A DNA stretch of 36,273 nucleotides. Origin: Chlorobium sp. (GTDB lineage Bacteria > Bacteroidota > Chlorobiia > Chlorobiales > Chlorobiaceae). Shown one piece after another: positions 17,664-26,473 of this stretch. A program made the translations under genes and the position numbers. The stretch is from contig JABMPC010000007.1 in assembly GCA_013203905.1 (NCBI GenBank), forward strand, positions 1-36,273, in the 5' to 3' direction. Position 1 is the stretch's first letter; each line of letters starts with the position of its first letter. The notes beneath the pieces were generated by a model. The model made no database searches, had not been told where the DNA came from, and worked only from the letters and a program-made list of their open reading frames with translations.

Positions 17664-18878
17664 ATGCCCACGAAAAAGAACACGGCAAAAACAAAGCGAT
17701 ACCTCATCATAGCCACCGGCGCAGCGGCAATCACGGCCATTCTTGCATCACTCTTCATCTTCAGAGAAAAACCCATTGAGGTCACTGCCGAACCGGCCAT
17801 AAGAAAAGAGATTGTGCACATTGTCACCGCAACAGGCAAAATCCAGCCGGAAACCGATGTAGCCATATCCCCCGATGTATCGGGTGAAATCATTGAACTT
17901 CCCGTCCGAGAGGGCGAAAGCGTTGAGAAAGGGACGCTCCTCTTCAAAATTCAGCCCGATGTCTATTTCAATCAGGTTGAACAGAGTCAGGCCCAGCTGA
18001 ACCAGGCCCGCTCCCAGAGCCTTGAAGCCCGTTCACGACAACTCAAGGCGGACGACGACTTCCGCAAAGCTGAGCTGCTCTACGGCGAAAAACTCATTTC
18101 CGAAACCGACTATCTGGCAGCCAAAACCAATGCGGATGCCTCCCGCGCATCATACCGCTCTTCCACCTATGCAATTGCGCAGAACAAAAGCCTGCTTGAA
18201 CAAAATCAGGACCGGCTCAAAAAAACCGTTGTCCGCGCCCCCATTACAGGCTCAATCATCTCCCTCACAAGCAAACTCGGAGAACGGGTGGTCGGTACGG
18301 GGCAGTTCCCCGGAACGGAAGTTATGAGGCTGGCCAACCTCGACAGCATGCAGGTTGAGGTCGAGGTCAATGAAAACGACATTGTCAATGTTCATACCGG
18401 AAATCCCGTATCGGTTACCGTCGATGCATACGGAAACCGGCTCTTCAGCGGCAGAGTGCATGAAATAGCCAACTCGGCTATTTCAACAGCCGCCGGAACA
18501 CAGGAAGAGGCCACGAATTTTTCCGTCAAAATCCGGATTTTCAACCACCAGCGCCTCCTCAAACCCGGCATGAGCGCCACAGCCGACATTGAAACCGAGC
18601 GGGTAAAAAACGCCCTTGCCGTACCAATTCAGAGCCTCACCCTCAGAACACCATCCACCAAAGAAAAAAAAGCTGACGCCGCCGAAGAGAGCCAGCAAGG
18701 CGTGTTTGTCATCCGCAACTCAAAAGCCCATTTCGTGCCCGTTGAAACCGGCACGACAGACAACACCCACATCATCGTCACAACGGGCATAACAGAAGGC
18801 GAGGAGGTTGTTTCAGGCAGTTACACCGCAATCAGCACCCAGTTGCAGGATGGAATAAAAGTCACCCTCAAGAAATAG
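17664..18878 (+). CDS. HlyD/MacA-type periplasmic adaptor subunit
   Basis: This 404-aa protein has one N-terminal membrane anchor (residues ~13-33), then a split biotinyl-lipoyl domain (..GEIIELPVREGESVEKGTLLFKI.. and ..VRAPITGSIISL..) around a coiled-coil hairpin rich in Gln, Ala and Leu (~95-190). Beta-barrel and membrane-proximal domains follow. It would bridge the inner membrane ABC permeases to the TolC-like channel. The closest general model is MacA. It lies 7 bp after the TolC gene and 12 bp before the ATPase gene. Confidence 0.92.
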   Translation: MPTKKNTAKTKRYLIIATGAAAITAILASLFIFREKPIEVTAEPAIRKEIVHIVTATGKIQPETDVAISPDVSGEIIELPVREGESVEKGTLLFKIQPDVYFNQVEQSQAQLNQARSQSLEARSRQLKADDDFRKAELLYGEKLISETDYLAAKTNADASRASYRSSTYAIAQNKSLLEQNQDRLKKTVVRAPITGSIISLTSKLGERVVGTGQFPGTEVMRLANLDSMQVEVEVNENDIVNVHTGNPVSVTVDAYGNRLFSGRVHEIANSAISTAAGTQEEATNFSVKIRIFNHQRLLKPGMSATADIETERVKNALAVPIQSLTLRTPSTKEKKADAAEESQQGVFVIRNSKAHFVPVETGTTDNTHIIVTTGITEGEEVVSGSYTAISTQLQDGIKVTLKK

Positions 18879-18890
18879 CCAAGAGTTCCA

Positions 18891-19580
18891 ATGGAGAGAT
18901 CGCAGGTCATCACCATGCACAACCTCACGCGCCACTACGCAATGGGGGAAGAGATTGTCAAGGCACTTGACGGCGTTGATCTTGAATTCCTGAAAAACGA
19001 CTACGCAGCAATCATGGGCCCGTCAGGAAGCGGCAAATCGACACTGATGAACATCATCGGCTGTCTCGACACCCCCACCTCCGGCACCTACATTCTCAAC
19101 GGCCAGAATGTAGCCGAAATGGACGACAATGAACTGGCGCAGGTAAGAAACCGTGAAATAGGATTTGTCTTCCAGACCTTCAACCTCCTGCCGCGCATCA
19201 ACTGCCTGCGCAATGTAGAGCTCCCCCTCATCTATGCAGGGATAGACCCCGAAGAACGGCAGGAACGCGCCACCGAAGCACTCAACAGGGTCGGCCTCGG
19301 CGACCGGATAACACACAAACCAACCGAGCTCTCAGGCGGCCAGATACAACGGGTAGCAATTGCACGGGCACTCATCAACAACCCCTCAATCATTCTGGCT
19401 GATGAACCGACCGGCAATCTTGATACGGCAACAAGCCACGACATCATGGAAATTTTTTCAGAACTCTCAAAAGCAGGCAACACAATCATCCTTATCACCC
19501 ATGAAGAAGATATAGCCCTCTGCACCCGCCGAATCATCCGACTCAGAGACGGCAGAATTGAAAGCGACCAGAAACGGTGA
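18891..19580 (+). CDS. ABC transporter ATP-binding protein, MacB/LolD type
   Basis: This 229-aa ATPase has Walker [10 protein letters not shown] (43-51), the Q-loop in [10 protein letters not shown], signature LSGGQ (147-151), Walker B IILADE (167-172) followed by PTGNLD, and an H-loop in LITHE. The PTGNLD box and short length mark the MacB/LolD/FtsE group that drives mechanotransmission rather than classical transport. Its TGA stop overlaps the GTG start of the first permease (GTGA), so the two are translationally coupled. Confidence 0.95.
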   Translation: MERSQVITMHNLTRHYAMGEEIVKALDGVDLEFLKNDYAAIMGPSGSGKSTLMNIIGCLDTPTSGTYILNGQNVAEMDDNELAQVRNREIGFVFQTFNLLPRINCLRNVELPLIYAGIDPEERQERATEALNRVGLGDRITHKPTELSGGQIQRVAIARALINNPSIILADEPTGNLDTATSHDIMEIFSELSKAGNTIILITHEEDIALCTRRIIRLRDGRIESDQKR

Positions 19581-20842
19581 AACTGAGCCTGAAACAGTTC
19601 CGGTACGAAAGTGCCGAAAGCCTCCAAATAGCCCTCTTCCAGATCAGGGCGAACAAAATCCGTTCATTCCTTACAGCACTGGGCGTCATTATCGGCATTG
19701 TGGCCATCACCATGATGGGAACCGCCATCAACGGCATAGACCGGGGGTTCGACAAAAGTCTCGCCATGATAGGCTACGATGTCATCTATGTCCAGAAATC
19801 CTCATGGAGCACCATGGGTCAATGGTGGCGATACCGCAACCGGGCAGACTTGAAAACCAGCTACACCCAAGCCATCAACAGAACCATTGAGGGCAACCCC
19901 AACTCAAACCTTCTGGTTGCCGTACCCCAGATGTCAACCTATCGGGCATCTGTCAAATACCGCGACCTCACCATTGAACAGGCCTTTGCGCTCGGAACAA
20001 ACCACCGCTACCCCCAAACAGCATCAGGAGACCTCTCCAGCGGGCGGTTCTTCACCCCTACAGAATCCGCTGCAGGAACCATGGTAGCCGTCATCGGCGA
20101 CGACATCGCCACAGGGCTTTTCGGAGAACGGGAAGCCGTCGGCAACATCATCAAAATGAAAAACAGCCGGTTCAGGATAATCGGAGTGTTCCGCAAACAG
20201 GGGAAATTTCTCGGGCTCTTCAGCTTTGACAATCAGGTCATCATGCCCCTTGGGGCATTTGAAAAAACTTTCGGCAAAAAGGGATTCGTCACCCTGAGGG
20301 TAAAAATCCGCGACCAGAAACAGGTTGACGAGGCAAAAGCCGAACTGCTCGGCATCATGCGTCGGATACGGCGGCTCCCGCCCCAGAAAGAACCCGATTT
20401 TTCCATCAATGAACAGAAAGCATTCAAAAGCCAGCTCGATCCGATAAAAAACGGCATTGCCGCTGCCGGCATTTTCATTACCGGCATGTCGCTCTTTGTG
20501 GGAGCCATCGGCATCATGAACATCACCTTCGTCAGCGTCAAGGAACGGACCAGGGAAATAGGACTGCGCAAAGCCCTCGGTGCCAGAAGGAACACCATCC
20601 TCCTGCAGTTTCTCATCGAGTCGGTCATGATCTGCCTCATCGGAGGGCTCATCGGTCTTCTGACCTCCCTCCTCATGACCTGGGCCATTGCCACAGCACT
20701 CCCCGATTTTCCGGTACAGTTCTCCCCGGCCCTTGTTTTTGCAAGCCTTATCGTCTCCGTTGCAACCGGCATTATTTCCGGTCTGGCACCTGCCGTCAAC
20801 GCATCAAGACTTGACCCTGCAGACTCTCTGCGCTATGAATAG
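19577..20842 (+). CDS. FtsX-like/MacB-type ABC permease, first of a pair
   Basis: This 421-aa protein has the MacB permease topology: one TM near residues 30-50 (..[21 protein letters not shown]..), a large periplasmic MacB_PCD domain (~55-290), then three C-terminal TM segments of the FtsX family. The C-terminal half contains [26 protein letters not shown], the coupling-helix signature. It is paired with the following permease rather than fused to an ATPase as in E. coli MacB. It starts at GTG overlapping the ATPase stop. Confidence 0.92.
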   Translation: MKLSLKQFRYESAESLQIALFQIRANKIRSFLTALGVIIGIVAITMMGTAINGIDRGFDKSLAMIGYDVIYVQKSSWSTMGQWWRYRNRADLKTSYTQAINRTIEGNPNSNLLVAVPQMSTYRASVKYRDLTIEQAFALGTNHRYPQTASGDLSSGRFFTPTESAAGTMVAVIGDDIATGLFGEREAVGNIIKMKNSRFRIIGVFRKQGKFLGLFSFDNQVIMPLGAFEKTFGKKGFVTLRVKIRDQKQVDEAKAELLGIMRRIRRLPPQKEPDFSINEQKAFKSQLDPIKNGIAAAGIFITGMSLFVGAIGIMNITFVSVKERTREIGLRKALGARRNTILLQFLIESVMICLIGGLIGLLTSLLMTWAIATALPDFPVQFSPALVFASLIVSVATGIISGLAPAVNASRLDPADSLRYE

Positions 20843-20853
20843 GAACCACAGCT

Positions 20854-22089
20854 ATGCAGTTTCGTGAAATCATCATGCAGGCCCTCTATTCTCTCGGAGC
20901 TAACCGGCTTCGTTCAGGGCTCACCGTCATGGGCGTTGCTGTAGGAGTGTTCTCCATCATCGGAGTCATGACAGCACTTGAGGCCGTCAACAAAAGCGTT
21001 GAAACCGGTCTCACCAGCCTTGGAGCCAACACATTCCAGATACAGAAATATCCCGCAACCGTTTTCGGGAGTGGACACCGGCGCAACCAGTACATCAACA
21101 GGCAGGACATCACCTATCCTCAGGCGCTTGTTTTCAGGAAAACCATGGAAGGGAAATCCGGCACCATTGGATTCATGCTGTCATCGCAGGCAAACCAGGC
21201 AAAATATGCCGACAGAACAACCAACCCCGATGTGGTACTGACAGGAGGCGACGAAAACTTTTCAGCCTCCAACGGCTACCCGATAGAGAAAGGGCGCAAC
21301 CTCACCACCAGCGACATCCGTTATGCAACAAGCACCGCCGTCATCGGGAACGAACTCGCCGCAAGCCTCTTCACTCAAGGCGAGAACCCCCTTAACCAAT
21401 CCATACGGGTAGGAGGAGAAGTCTACAGGGTTGCCGGCATCTTTGCCCGAAAAGGGGCCGCCTTCGGCCAGAGCCAGGACAACTTCCTCCTTATCCCCAT
21501 CACCCGCTATCTCAACCATGTCAAAGAGAGCGGCAGCATCAACATAACAGTGGAAGCCTCATCACGGAAAACCTACTCCCGCACCATTGACCACGCAGTC
21601 GGCTCAATGCGCACCACCAGAGGGCTAACCATCCGGGAGCCGAACGACTTTGAAATCAGAACCAACGAATCCCTCATCGACTCCTTCCGCGACATTGAAC
21701 TGGCCATCAGTACCGGAGCATTCATCATAAGCTTCATGGCGCTGCTCACCGCAGGCGTAGGCATCATGAACATCATGCTGGTCAGCGTCACCGAACGGAC
21801 AAAAGAGATCGGAATACGGAAATCCATTGGAGCCCCCCAAAACAGCATTCTCCGCCAATTTCTTCTCGAAGCCCTCATCCTCTCTCTTGCGGGCGGCATT
21901 ATCGGCGCCGCCGCAGGCACAGCAACCGGCAATCTGGTTGCCCTGCAGTTCAACCTGCCTCCCATCTTCCCGCTGCTCTGGATCACCATCTCCATGGCAG
22001 TATGCTCGGCAATCGGCATCGGATTCGGCCTCTTTCCTGCCTGGAAAGCCGCAAATCTCAACCCGGTTGAGGCGCTCAAAGGAAAATAG
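20854..22089 (+). CDS. FtsX-like/MacB-type ABC permease, second of a pair
   Basis: This 411-aa protein has the same four-TM layout and periplasmic domain as its neighbour, with GIMNIMLVSVTERTKEIGIRKSIGAP as the coupling signature and a final KAANLNPVEALKG. Similar but clearly diverged sequences suggest a heterodimer using one shared ATPase. Together with the adaptor and TolC-like channel they make a complete tripartite exporter; the cargo is unknown. It starts 11 bp after the first permease and ends the operon core. Confidence 0.92.
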   Translation: MQFREIIMQALYSLGANRLRSGLTVMGVAVGVFSIIGVMTALEAVNKSVETGLTSLGANTFQIQKYPATVFGSGHRRNQYINRQDITYPQALVFRKTMEGKSGTIGFMLSSQANQAKYADRTTNPDVVLTGGDENFSASNGYPIEKGRNLTTSDIRYATSTAVIGNELAASLFTQGENPLNQSIRVGGEVYRVAGIFARKGAAFGQSQDNFLLIPITRYLNHVKESGSINITVEASSRKTYSRTIDHAVGSMRTTRGLTIREPNDFEIRTNESLIDSFRDIELAISTGAFIISFMALLTAGVGIMNIMLVSVTERTKEIGIRKSIGAPQNSILRQFLLEALILSLAGGIIGAAAGTATGNLVALQFNLPPIFPLLWITISMAVCSAIGIGFGLFPAWKAANLNPVEALKGK

Positions 22090-22257
22090 GCAGTCCCGCT
22101 GTTTCACACCGCAAGAAATCCTCTCCCCTGCCGTCTAAAGAAAATATATAGATGTTTCAGTTTTTTCTTGAGAGCTCAAAGAAAGAACACTGATCTTTAT
22201 GTATTTTACATACACGATCAAGAGAAAGGAAATTCCAGCAATGCAACCAACACAGCC

Positions 22258-22947
22258 ATGACACATCTCCAAACCATGAAACGCCCCATCACCCTCTTAC
22301 TCATCCTTGTGATGACCTCGCTCACCTCGGGATGCGAAACCACGAGAAACACAGGACGGGGCGCCGGAATCGGAGCAGCAACAGGCGGCGTTCTGGGAGG
22401 CATCATCGGAAGCAAAACCGGCAGCTGGGTACAGGGAGCCGCAATAGGAGCCGTTCTGGGCGGGGCGGCCGGAGGACTGATAGGAAACTACATGGACAAA
22501 CAGGCAGAAGAAATTAACAGCCAGGTTGAAGGGGCAAGGGTTGAAAGGGTTGGTGAAAGCATCAGGGTCGTCTTCGACTCAGGCATACTCTTTTCCACCG
22601 GTTCATCAACCCTCACCTCAACAAGCAGGTACAACATTGAAAAACTTGCCCGCATCCTGAACCGCTACAGCAACACAAATCTGGTTATTGAAGGCCATAC
22701 CGACGCCGTTGGCGGCGAAAGCTTCAACCAGACCCTCTCCGAACGGCGCGCAGAATCGGTTGCGAACCTGCTTGCAGGATACGGTGTATCCCGTTACCGC
22801 CTCTCTCCGGTAGGGTACGGTGAAACACGGCCTGTCGCAAGCAATGAAACAGAGTATGGCAAAAGGCTTAACCGTCGGGTTGAAGTGCTCATAAGCGCAA
22901 ACGATGAACTGAAAAAACAGGCAGCTTCCGGCGAACTGAAGATGTAG
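22258..22947 (+). CDS. OmpA-family lipoprotein with glycine-zipper domain (YiaD-like)
   Basis: This 229-aa protein begins with a lipoprotein signal (KRPITLLLILVMTSLTSGC, lipid-modified Cys at residue 26). A Gly-rich glycine zipper follows (~32-75, repeated GAAxGGxxGG steps), then an OmpA/MotB peptidoglycan-binding domain (~130-220) with VIEGHTDAVGG, LSERRAESV and NRRVEVLI. It probably sits in the outer membrane and tethers it to the cell wall. ATG 22258 is chosen because a tiny upstream frame (22241-22261) with a good ribosome binding site ends in an ATGA overlap with it. ATG 22276 also fits; the open frame itself runs back to TTG 22168. Confidence 0.88.
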   Translation: MTHLQTMKRPITLLLILVMTSLTSGCETTRNTGRGAGIGAATGGVLGGIIGSKTGSWVQGAAIGAVLGGAAGGLIGNYMDKQAEEINSQVEGARVERVGESIRVVFDSGILFSTGSSTLTSTSRYNIEKLARILNRYSNTNLVIEGHTDAVGGESFNQTLSERRAESVANLLAGYGVSRYRLSPVGYGETRPVASNETEYGKRLNRRVEVLISANDELKKQAASGELKM

Positions 22948-22963
22948 TAGGGGAAACCGGCAC

Positions 22964-23016
22964 AGCTCCTTGAACAATTCTCCAAGAAAGTGGAATTGTT
23001 CAAGGAGCTTTTTTTT
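22964..23016 (+). terminator. Strong Rho-independent terminator after the OmpA-like lipoprotein gene
   Basis: A perfect 17-bp stem (22964-22980 with 22993-23009) encloses a 12-nt loop and runs straight into eight T's (23009-23016). Confidence 0.92.
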
Positions 23017-23082
23017 GACGGAAAAAAACAAAAATGCGTACATTTTCTCTTGGTACTATTCCCCATCCAAACGAAGCAGCTT

Positions 23083-23478
23083 ATGGCCCTGTTCAACACA
23101 GCAGAAGAGATCCTTTACCAATGGGTAACCCGTGTATGCAGCGGAAAGCCCGATGAAATCGCAGAACTGTACAACCAGCACGCCGTTCTTGTGCCGACAT
23201 TCTCGCCCCATACGGTCATCGGCCCCGAAAAGATACGGGAATACTTCCGCCAGCTTGCAACGCGGGAAGGCATGGGAGTCAGACTCCACAGCAAAGCGTT
23301 GAGAACACAGAGCCATAGCGAATCCGTACACACAATAAGCGGCATCTACTCGTTTGAGTTCGAAGTGGACCAGGTGCTCCTCTCCTTTCCATCCCGCTTC
23401 AGCTTCGTTGTCGACCTCTCTCTGCCCCGGCCAATCATCCACCACCACTCTTCACAGGTACCCAGAAACCTCTCATGA
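23083..23478 (+). CDS. NTF2-like (CaMKII-association/SnoaL-type) protein
   Basis: This 131-aa protein has the cone-shaped NTF2 fold pattern: an N-terminal helix (TAEEILYQWVTRVCSGKP), DEIAELYNQHAVLVPTFS, then GPEKIREYFRQLA and beta strands with SGIYSFEFEVD and FSFVVDL. Its closest style is the CaMKII-association-domain group, often called SgcJ/EcaC-like. No catalytic residues can be assigned and small-ligand binding is only a family expectation. ATG 23083 was chosen because the upstream extension would begin inside the preceding terminator. Confidence 0.8.
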   Translation: MALFNTAEEILYQWVTRVCSGKPDEIAELYNQHAVLVPTFSPHTVIGPEKIREYFRQLATREGMGVRLHSKALRTQSHSESVHTISGIYSFEFEVDQVLLSFPSRFSFVVDLSLPRPIIHHHSSQVPRNLS

Positions 23479-23488
23479 GGGCAGCGCT

Positions 23489-23529
23489 CCTGATTGTCGT
23501 GAGTGAGTGAGGAATCACTCACCATCAGG
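23489..23529. terminator. Probable hairpin terminator between convergent genes
   Basis: An inner 8-bp stem GTGAGTGA / TCACTCAC (23503-23522, loop GGAA) is flanked by CCTGAT / ATCAGG at 23489-23494 and 23524-23529. It spans the lpxD stop codon and lies between the ends of the NTF2-like and lpxD genes. No T-run. Confidence 0.5.
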
Positions 23530-24567
23530 CTTCATCATCAGCCGCTCAAGTCTGTCGAGCCGTTCTTTCATTGAGCCCAGATGGCGAAGCGTCGCCTCAT
23601 GGCGCAACTGGTCGCGCATGGGCTGAGCAGGATAGCCGCGAAGTGCCGTGCCCGGCTCAAGAAATGATTTTGAAACCCCCGCCTGAGCGGCAACGCTGGT
23701 GCGGTCGGCAAGCTCAAGATGGCCGGCAAAACCCGCCTGCCCTCCTATCATGCACTGCCGGCCCATGATAACACTTCCCGATATACCAGCCTGGGCGGCA
23801 ATAACCGTATGCTCGCCTATGCGGCAGTTGTGAGCAACCTGAACAAGATTGTCGACCTTGACCCCTTTACCGATAACCGTACTGCCCATCGTGGCCCTGT
23901 CTATGGTGGCATTTGAGCCGATTTCGGCATCATCGCCAATCTCCACAATGCCCATCTGGGGAATTTTCACATAAGAACCGTCAGCCTGCGGAGCAAAACC
24001 AAACCCGTCAGCACCAATCACGCTCCCTGCATGAATAACAACCCTCCGGCCGATACGGATACCGTCATAGCAGACGACATGGGGGAAAATGGTGCACCCT
24101 TCGCCAATCTCCACATCATTCATAATGACGGCATGAGGCCCGATTATGGTACCGGCGCCAATACTGCACCCCTCACCCACAACTGCATACTCGCCGATAC
24201 TGACCCCCTCTCCAAAAGAAACCCCCTCGCCGACAACCGCAGTTGCGGCAATGCCGGGAGCGGCAAGAGTGCGAGGACGCGAAAACCTCTTGAGAACAAA
24301 CACAAAGGCCGTATAGGGGTCCGCAACCTTCAGGAACGAGCGCCCTTCAGCAAAATCACCCACATCAACGCTACGATGGACAATAACAAGAGAGGCCCTG
24401 GTTTCGCCCAGAAAGCGGAGGTATTTCTCATTGGCAATAAAACTCACCTCGCCAGCACCGGCCGATTCAATTTTTGCCGGAGCCGAAATTTCGCCCTCGC
24501 CGCTGCCAACAAGTTCAACGGAATCGAAAAACTCTGTCAGGTAGGCCTGTATTTCTTGAATGGTCAT
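23515..24567 (-). CDS. lpxD: UDP-3-O-acylglucosamine N-acyltransferase (lipid A synthesis)
   Basis: This 350-aa protein has an N-terminal uridine-binding domain (~1-100, with [15 protein letters not shown] and ASLVIV), then a long left-handed beta-helix of hexapeptide repeats ([21 protein letters not shown]...). It includes the catalytic His region [22 protein letters not shown] and a C-terminal helix that ends [13 protein letters not shown]. It adds the second acyl chain to the glucosamine of lipid A in the cytoplasm. It is divergent from prs with 193 bp between starts, and other lpx genes are not nearby. Confidence 0.96.
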   Translation of the reverse strand: MTIQEIQAYLTEFFDSVELVGSGEGEISAPAKIESAGAGEVSFIANEKYLRFLGETRASLVIVHRSVDVGDFAEGRSFLKVADPYTAFVFVLKRFSRPRTLAAPGIAATAVVGEGVSFGEGVSIGEYAVVGEGCSIGAGTIIGPHAVIMNDVEIGEGCTIFPHVVCYDGIRIGRRVVIHAGSVIGADGFGFAPQADGSYVKIPQMGIVEIGDDAEIGSNATIDRATMGSTVIGKGVKVDNLVQVAHNCRIGEHTVIAAQAGISGSVIMGRQCMIGGQAGFAGHLELADRTSVAAQAGVSKSFLEPGTALRGYPAQPMRDQLRHEATLRHLGSMKERLDRLERLMMKPDGE

Positions 24568-24760
24568 ATCGTTGCTGCTTGTCTGTTCGCTTGTAAAAAG
24601 AGGAAAAAAATAATTAATTTGTAAGCCGTTTTCACTATATTTGAAGTCCCTGAACCGTTTTTCGGATGATTGCGCAGGCTTGCTGTCAGAGGATGGCAGA
24701 GGGGATTTTCAGAAGTACTGCCATAATATAATCCGTTTCATCTGTAATATGCAGGACACA
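24568..24760. promoter_or_regulatory. Divergent control region lpxD / prs
   Basis: This 193-bp region lies between two divergently read starts and must hold promoters for both. It is AT-rich at 24600-24645 with TATATT at about 24635-24640, a plausible -10 box for prs. I see no good -35 at the right spacing, so the exact promoters are unassigned. Confidence 0.35.
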
Positions 24761-25732
24761 ATGGCAAAACCCATCAAAATTTTTGCAGGCCGCAGCAACC
24801 CCGCACTTGCAGAAAAAATCGCCGCCTATCTTGACATGCCCCTCTGCAACGCAAAGGTGGAAAACTTCTCGGACGGCGAGATCTCGGTAAACTATTTTGA
24901 GTCAATCAGAGGGTCCGACCTCTTCATCATTCAGTCGACCAACCCACCGGCCGACAGCCTGATGGAACTCCTCATCATGATTGACGCAGCAAGGCGCTCT
25001 TCAGCAGCAAGAATCACCGCCGTCCTGCCCTATTACGGATATGCACGACAGGACAGAAAAGACAAACCGCGGGTAGCCATTACGGCAAAACTCGTGGCCA
25101 ATCTGCTCACCCAGGCCGGCGCGAACAGGATTCTCACCATGGACCTCCACGCTGCGCAGATACAGGGATTTTTTGACATCCCCTTTGACCACCTTTACTC
25201 CAGCGTCGTTCTTATAGAGCATGTCCGTCACAAGGCATTCCGCGACAATCTTGTGGTAGCCTCCCCCGATGTGGGCGGTGTCAAACTCGCAAGAAAATTC
25301 GCCGAAGAGCTCGGAACCGATCTGGTCATTGTCGACAAACGCAGACCCAAAGCCAATGTGGCAGAGGTCATGAACATCATCGGCGATGTCAGGGGAAAAA
25401 ATGTCCTCCTGGTAGACGACATGATTGACACCGCAGGAACTCTTGTCAACGCAGCCAAAGCAATACGGGAGGCAGGCGGGCTTGACATTTACGCCGCTGC
25501 CACACACCCCATTCTGTCAGGACCGGCAATTGAACGCATTGACGCATCTGTACTGGAAAAGGTCATTGTGACCGATTCCGTTGTCACAGGTCATGCATTC
25601 TCACCAAAAATCGAGACCGTAACCGTCAGCAACCTCTTCGGCGAAGCCATCAAGAGAATCTATGAGGATGACTCGGTCAGCTGCCTGTTCGACAGCAAGA
25701 ACATTACACAGAAAATCACGAACAATCATTAA
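24761..25732 (+). CDS. prs: Ribose-phosphate pyrophosphokinase
   Basis: This 323-aa enzyme makes PRPP from ribose 5-phosphate and ATP. Family marks are KIFAGRSNPALAEKIA at the N-terminus, the flexible loop YARQDRKDKPRVAITAK, DLHAAQIQGFFDIP, and the PRPP-binding loop VLLVDDMIDTAGT. It feeds the purine route served by purS and purQ in this window. ATG 24761 (MAKPIKIF) has AGGA close upstream and matches the family's start; the longer frame back to 24641 is not conserved. The C-terminus is about 10 residues longer than usual. rplY follows after 32 bp, a common pairing. Confidence 0.96.
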   Translation: MAKPIKIFAGRSNPALAEKIAAYLDMPLCNAKVENFSDGEISVNYFESIRGSDLFIIQSTNPPADSLMELLIMIDAARRSSAARITAVLPYYGYARQDRKDKPRVAITAKLVANLLTQAGANRILTMDLHAAQIQGFFDIPFDHLYSSVVLIEHVRHKAFRDNLVVASPDVGGVKLARKFAEELGTDLVIVDKRRPKANVAEVMNIIGDVRGKNVLLVDDMIDTAGTLVNAAKAIREAGGLDIYAAATHPILSGPAIERIDASVLEKVIVTDSVVTGHAFSPKIETVTVSNLFGEAIKRIYEDDSVSCLFDSKNITQKITNNH

Positions 25733-25764
25733 ACCAGAAGCGAAAAAAGAGAGAAAGAAAGAGC

Positions 25765-26376
25765 ATGGAAACTACCGTACTTGGGGTTCAGCCCCGAATC
25801 ATCAAAAAGAACGACGCCGAAAAAATCCGCAAAAGCGGCAATGTACCGGCAGTTGTCTACCATAAAGGCGAAGAGACCGTTGCCGTCAGCGTCAACGAGC
25901 TTGAGCTTAACAAGCTGGTTCACACCGCCGAATCGCACATCATCGACCTGCGCTTTCCTGACGGGAAAGTGAAACGATCCTTCATCAAGGCAGTGCAGTT
26001 TCACCCTGTCACCGACAGAATCATCCATACCGACTTCCAGCTCTTTGCTGCCGATGAGGTCATTGAAATGGATGTTCCTGTTTCCGTAACCGGCGAATCT
26101 GTCGGCGTAGACAAGGGCGGCAAACTCCAGATTCTGCGTCACAATCTGAGCCTGAAAGGCAAACCGGCCGACATGCCCGACCATCTTGTCATCGACATCA
26201 CCGACATGGAAATCGGCAGCATTGTGCATGTCAAAGACATTCCTGCTGAGTCCTACCTGAATCTCGAGATCATGATTGAGCGTGAGACTCCGGTTGTGAG
26301 CGTTGTTGCGCCCAAGGTAGAGGTTGAAACCGAAGAGGCCCCGGAAGCAGCTGCCGCTCCCCAAACGGAAGACTGA
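25765..26376 (+). CDS. rplY: Large ribosomal subunit protein bL25, long (CTC) form
   Basis: This 203-aa protein has an N-terminal 5S-rRNA-binding domain (GVQPRIIKKNDAEKIRKSGNVPAVVY.., then IIDLRFPDGKVKRSFIKAVQFHPVTDRIIHTDF). A C-terminal CTC beta domain follows (~100-185) and the end is acidic and Ala/Glu-rich. It is twice the length of E. coli L25, as in general-stress CTC proteins. It binds 5S rRNA in the 50S subunit. It lies downstream of prs in the same direction and before a strong terminator. Confidence 0.96.
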   Translation: METTVLGVQPRIIKKNDAEKIRKSGNVPAVVYHKGEETVAVSVNELELNKLVHTAESHIIDLRFPDGKVKRSFIKAVQFHPVTDRIIHTDFQLFAADEVIEMDVPVSVTGESVGVDKGGKLQILRHNLSLKGKPADMPDHLVIDITDMEIGSIVHVKDIPAESYLNLEIMIERETPVVSVVAPKVEVETEEAPEAAAAPQTED

Positions 26377-26392
26377 CGGACAGCGAGACTGT

Positions 26393-26432
26393 AAAAAGCT
26401 GCTTCCCCGTTAAGGGAAAGCAGCTTTTTTTT
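26393..26432 (+). terminator. Rho-independent terminator after rplY
   Basis: The stem AAAAAGCTGCTTCCCC / GGGAAAGCAGCTTTTT has one C.A mismatch and the loop GTTAA, and it runs into eight T's at 26425-26432. It closes the prs-rplY transcript. Confidence 0.88.
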
Positions 26433-26473
26433 AGCTCTTTGCACCCATCATCTTCAAAGCCATCTGCAACAGC

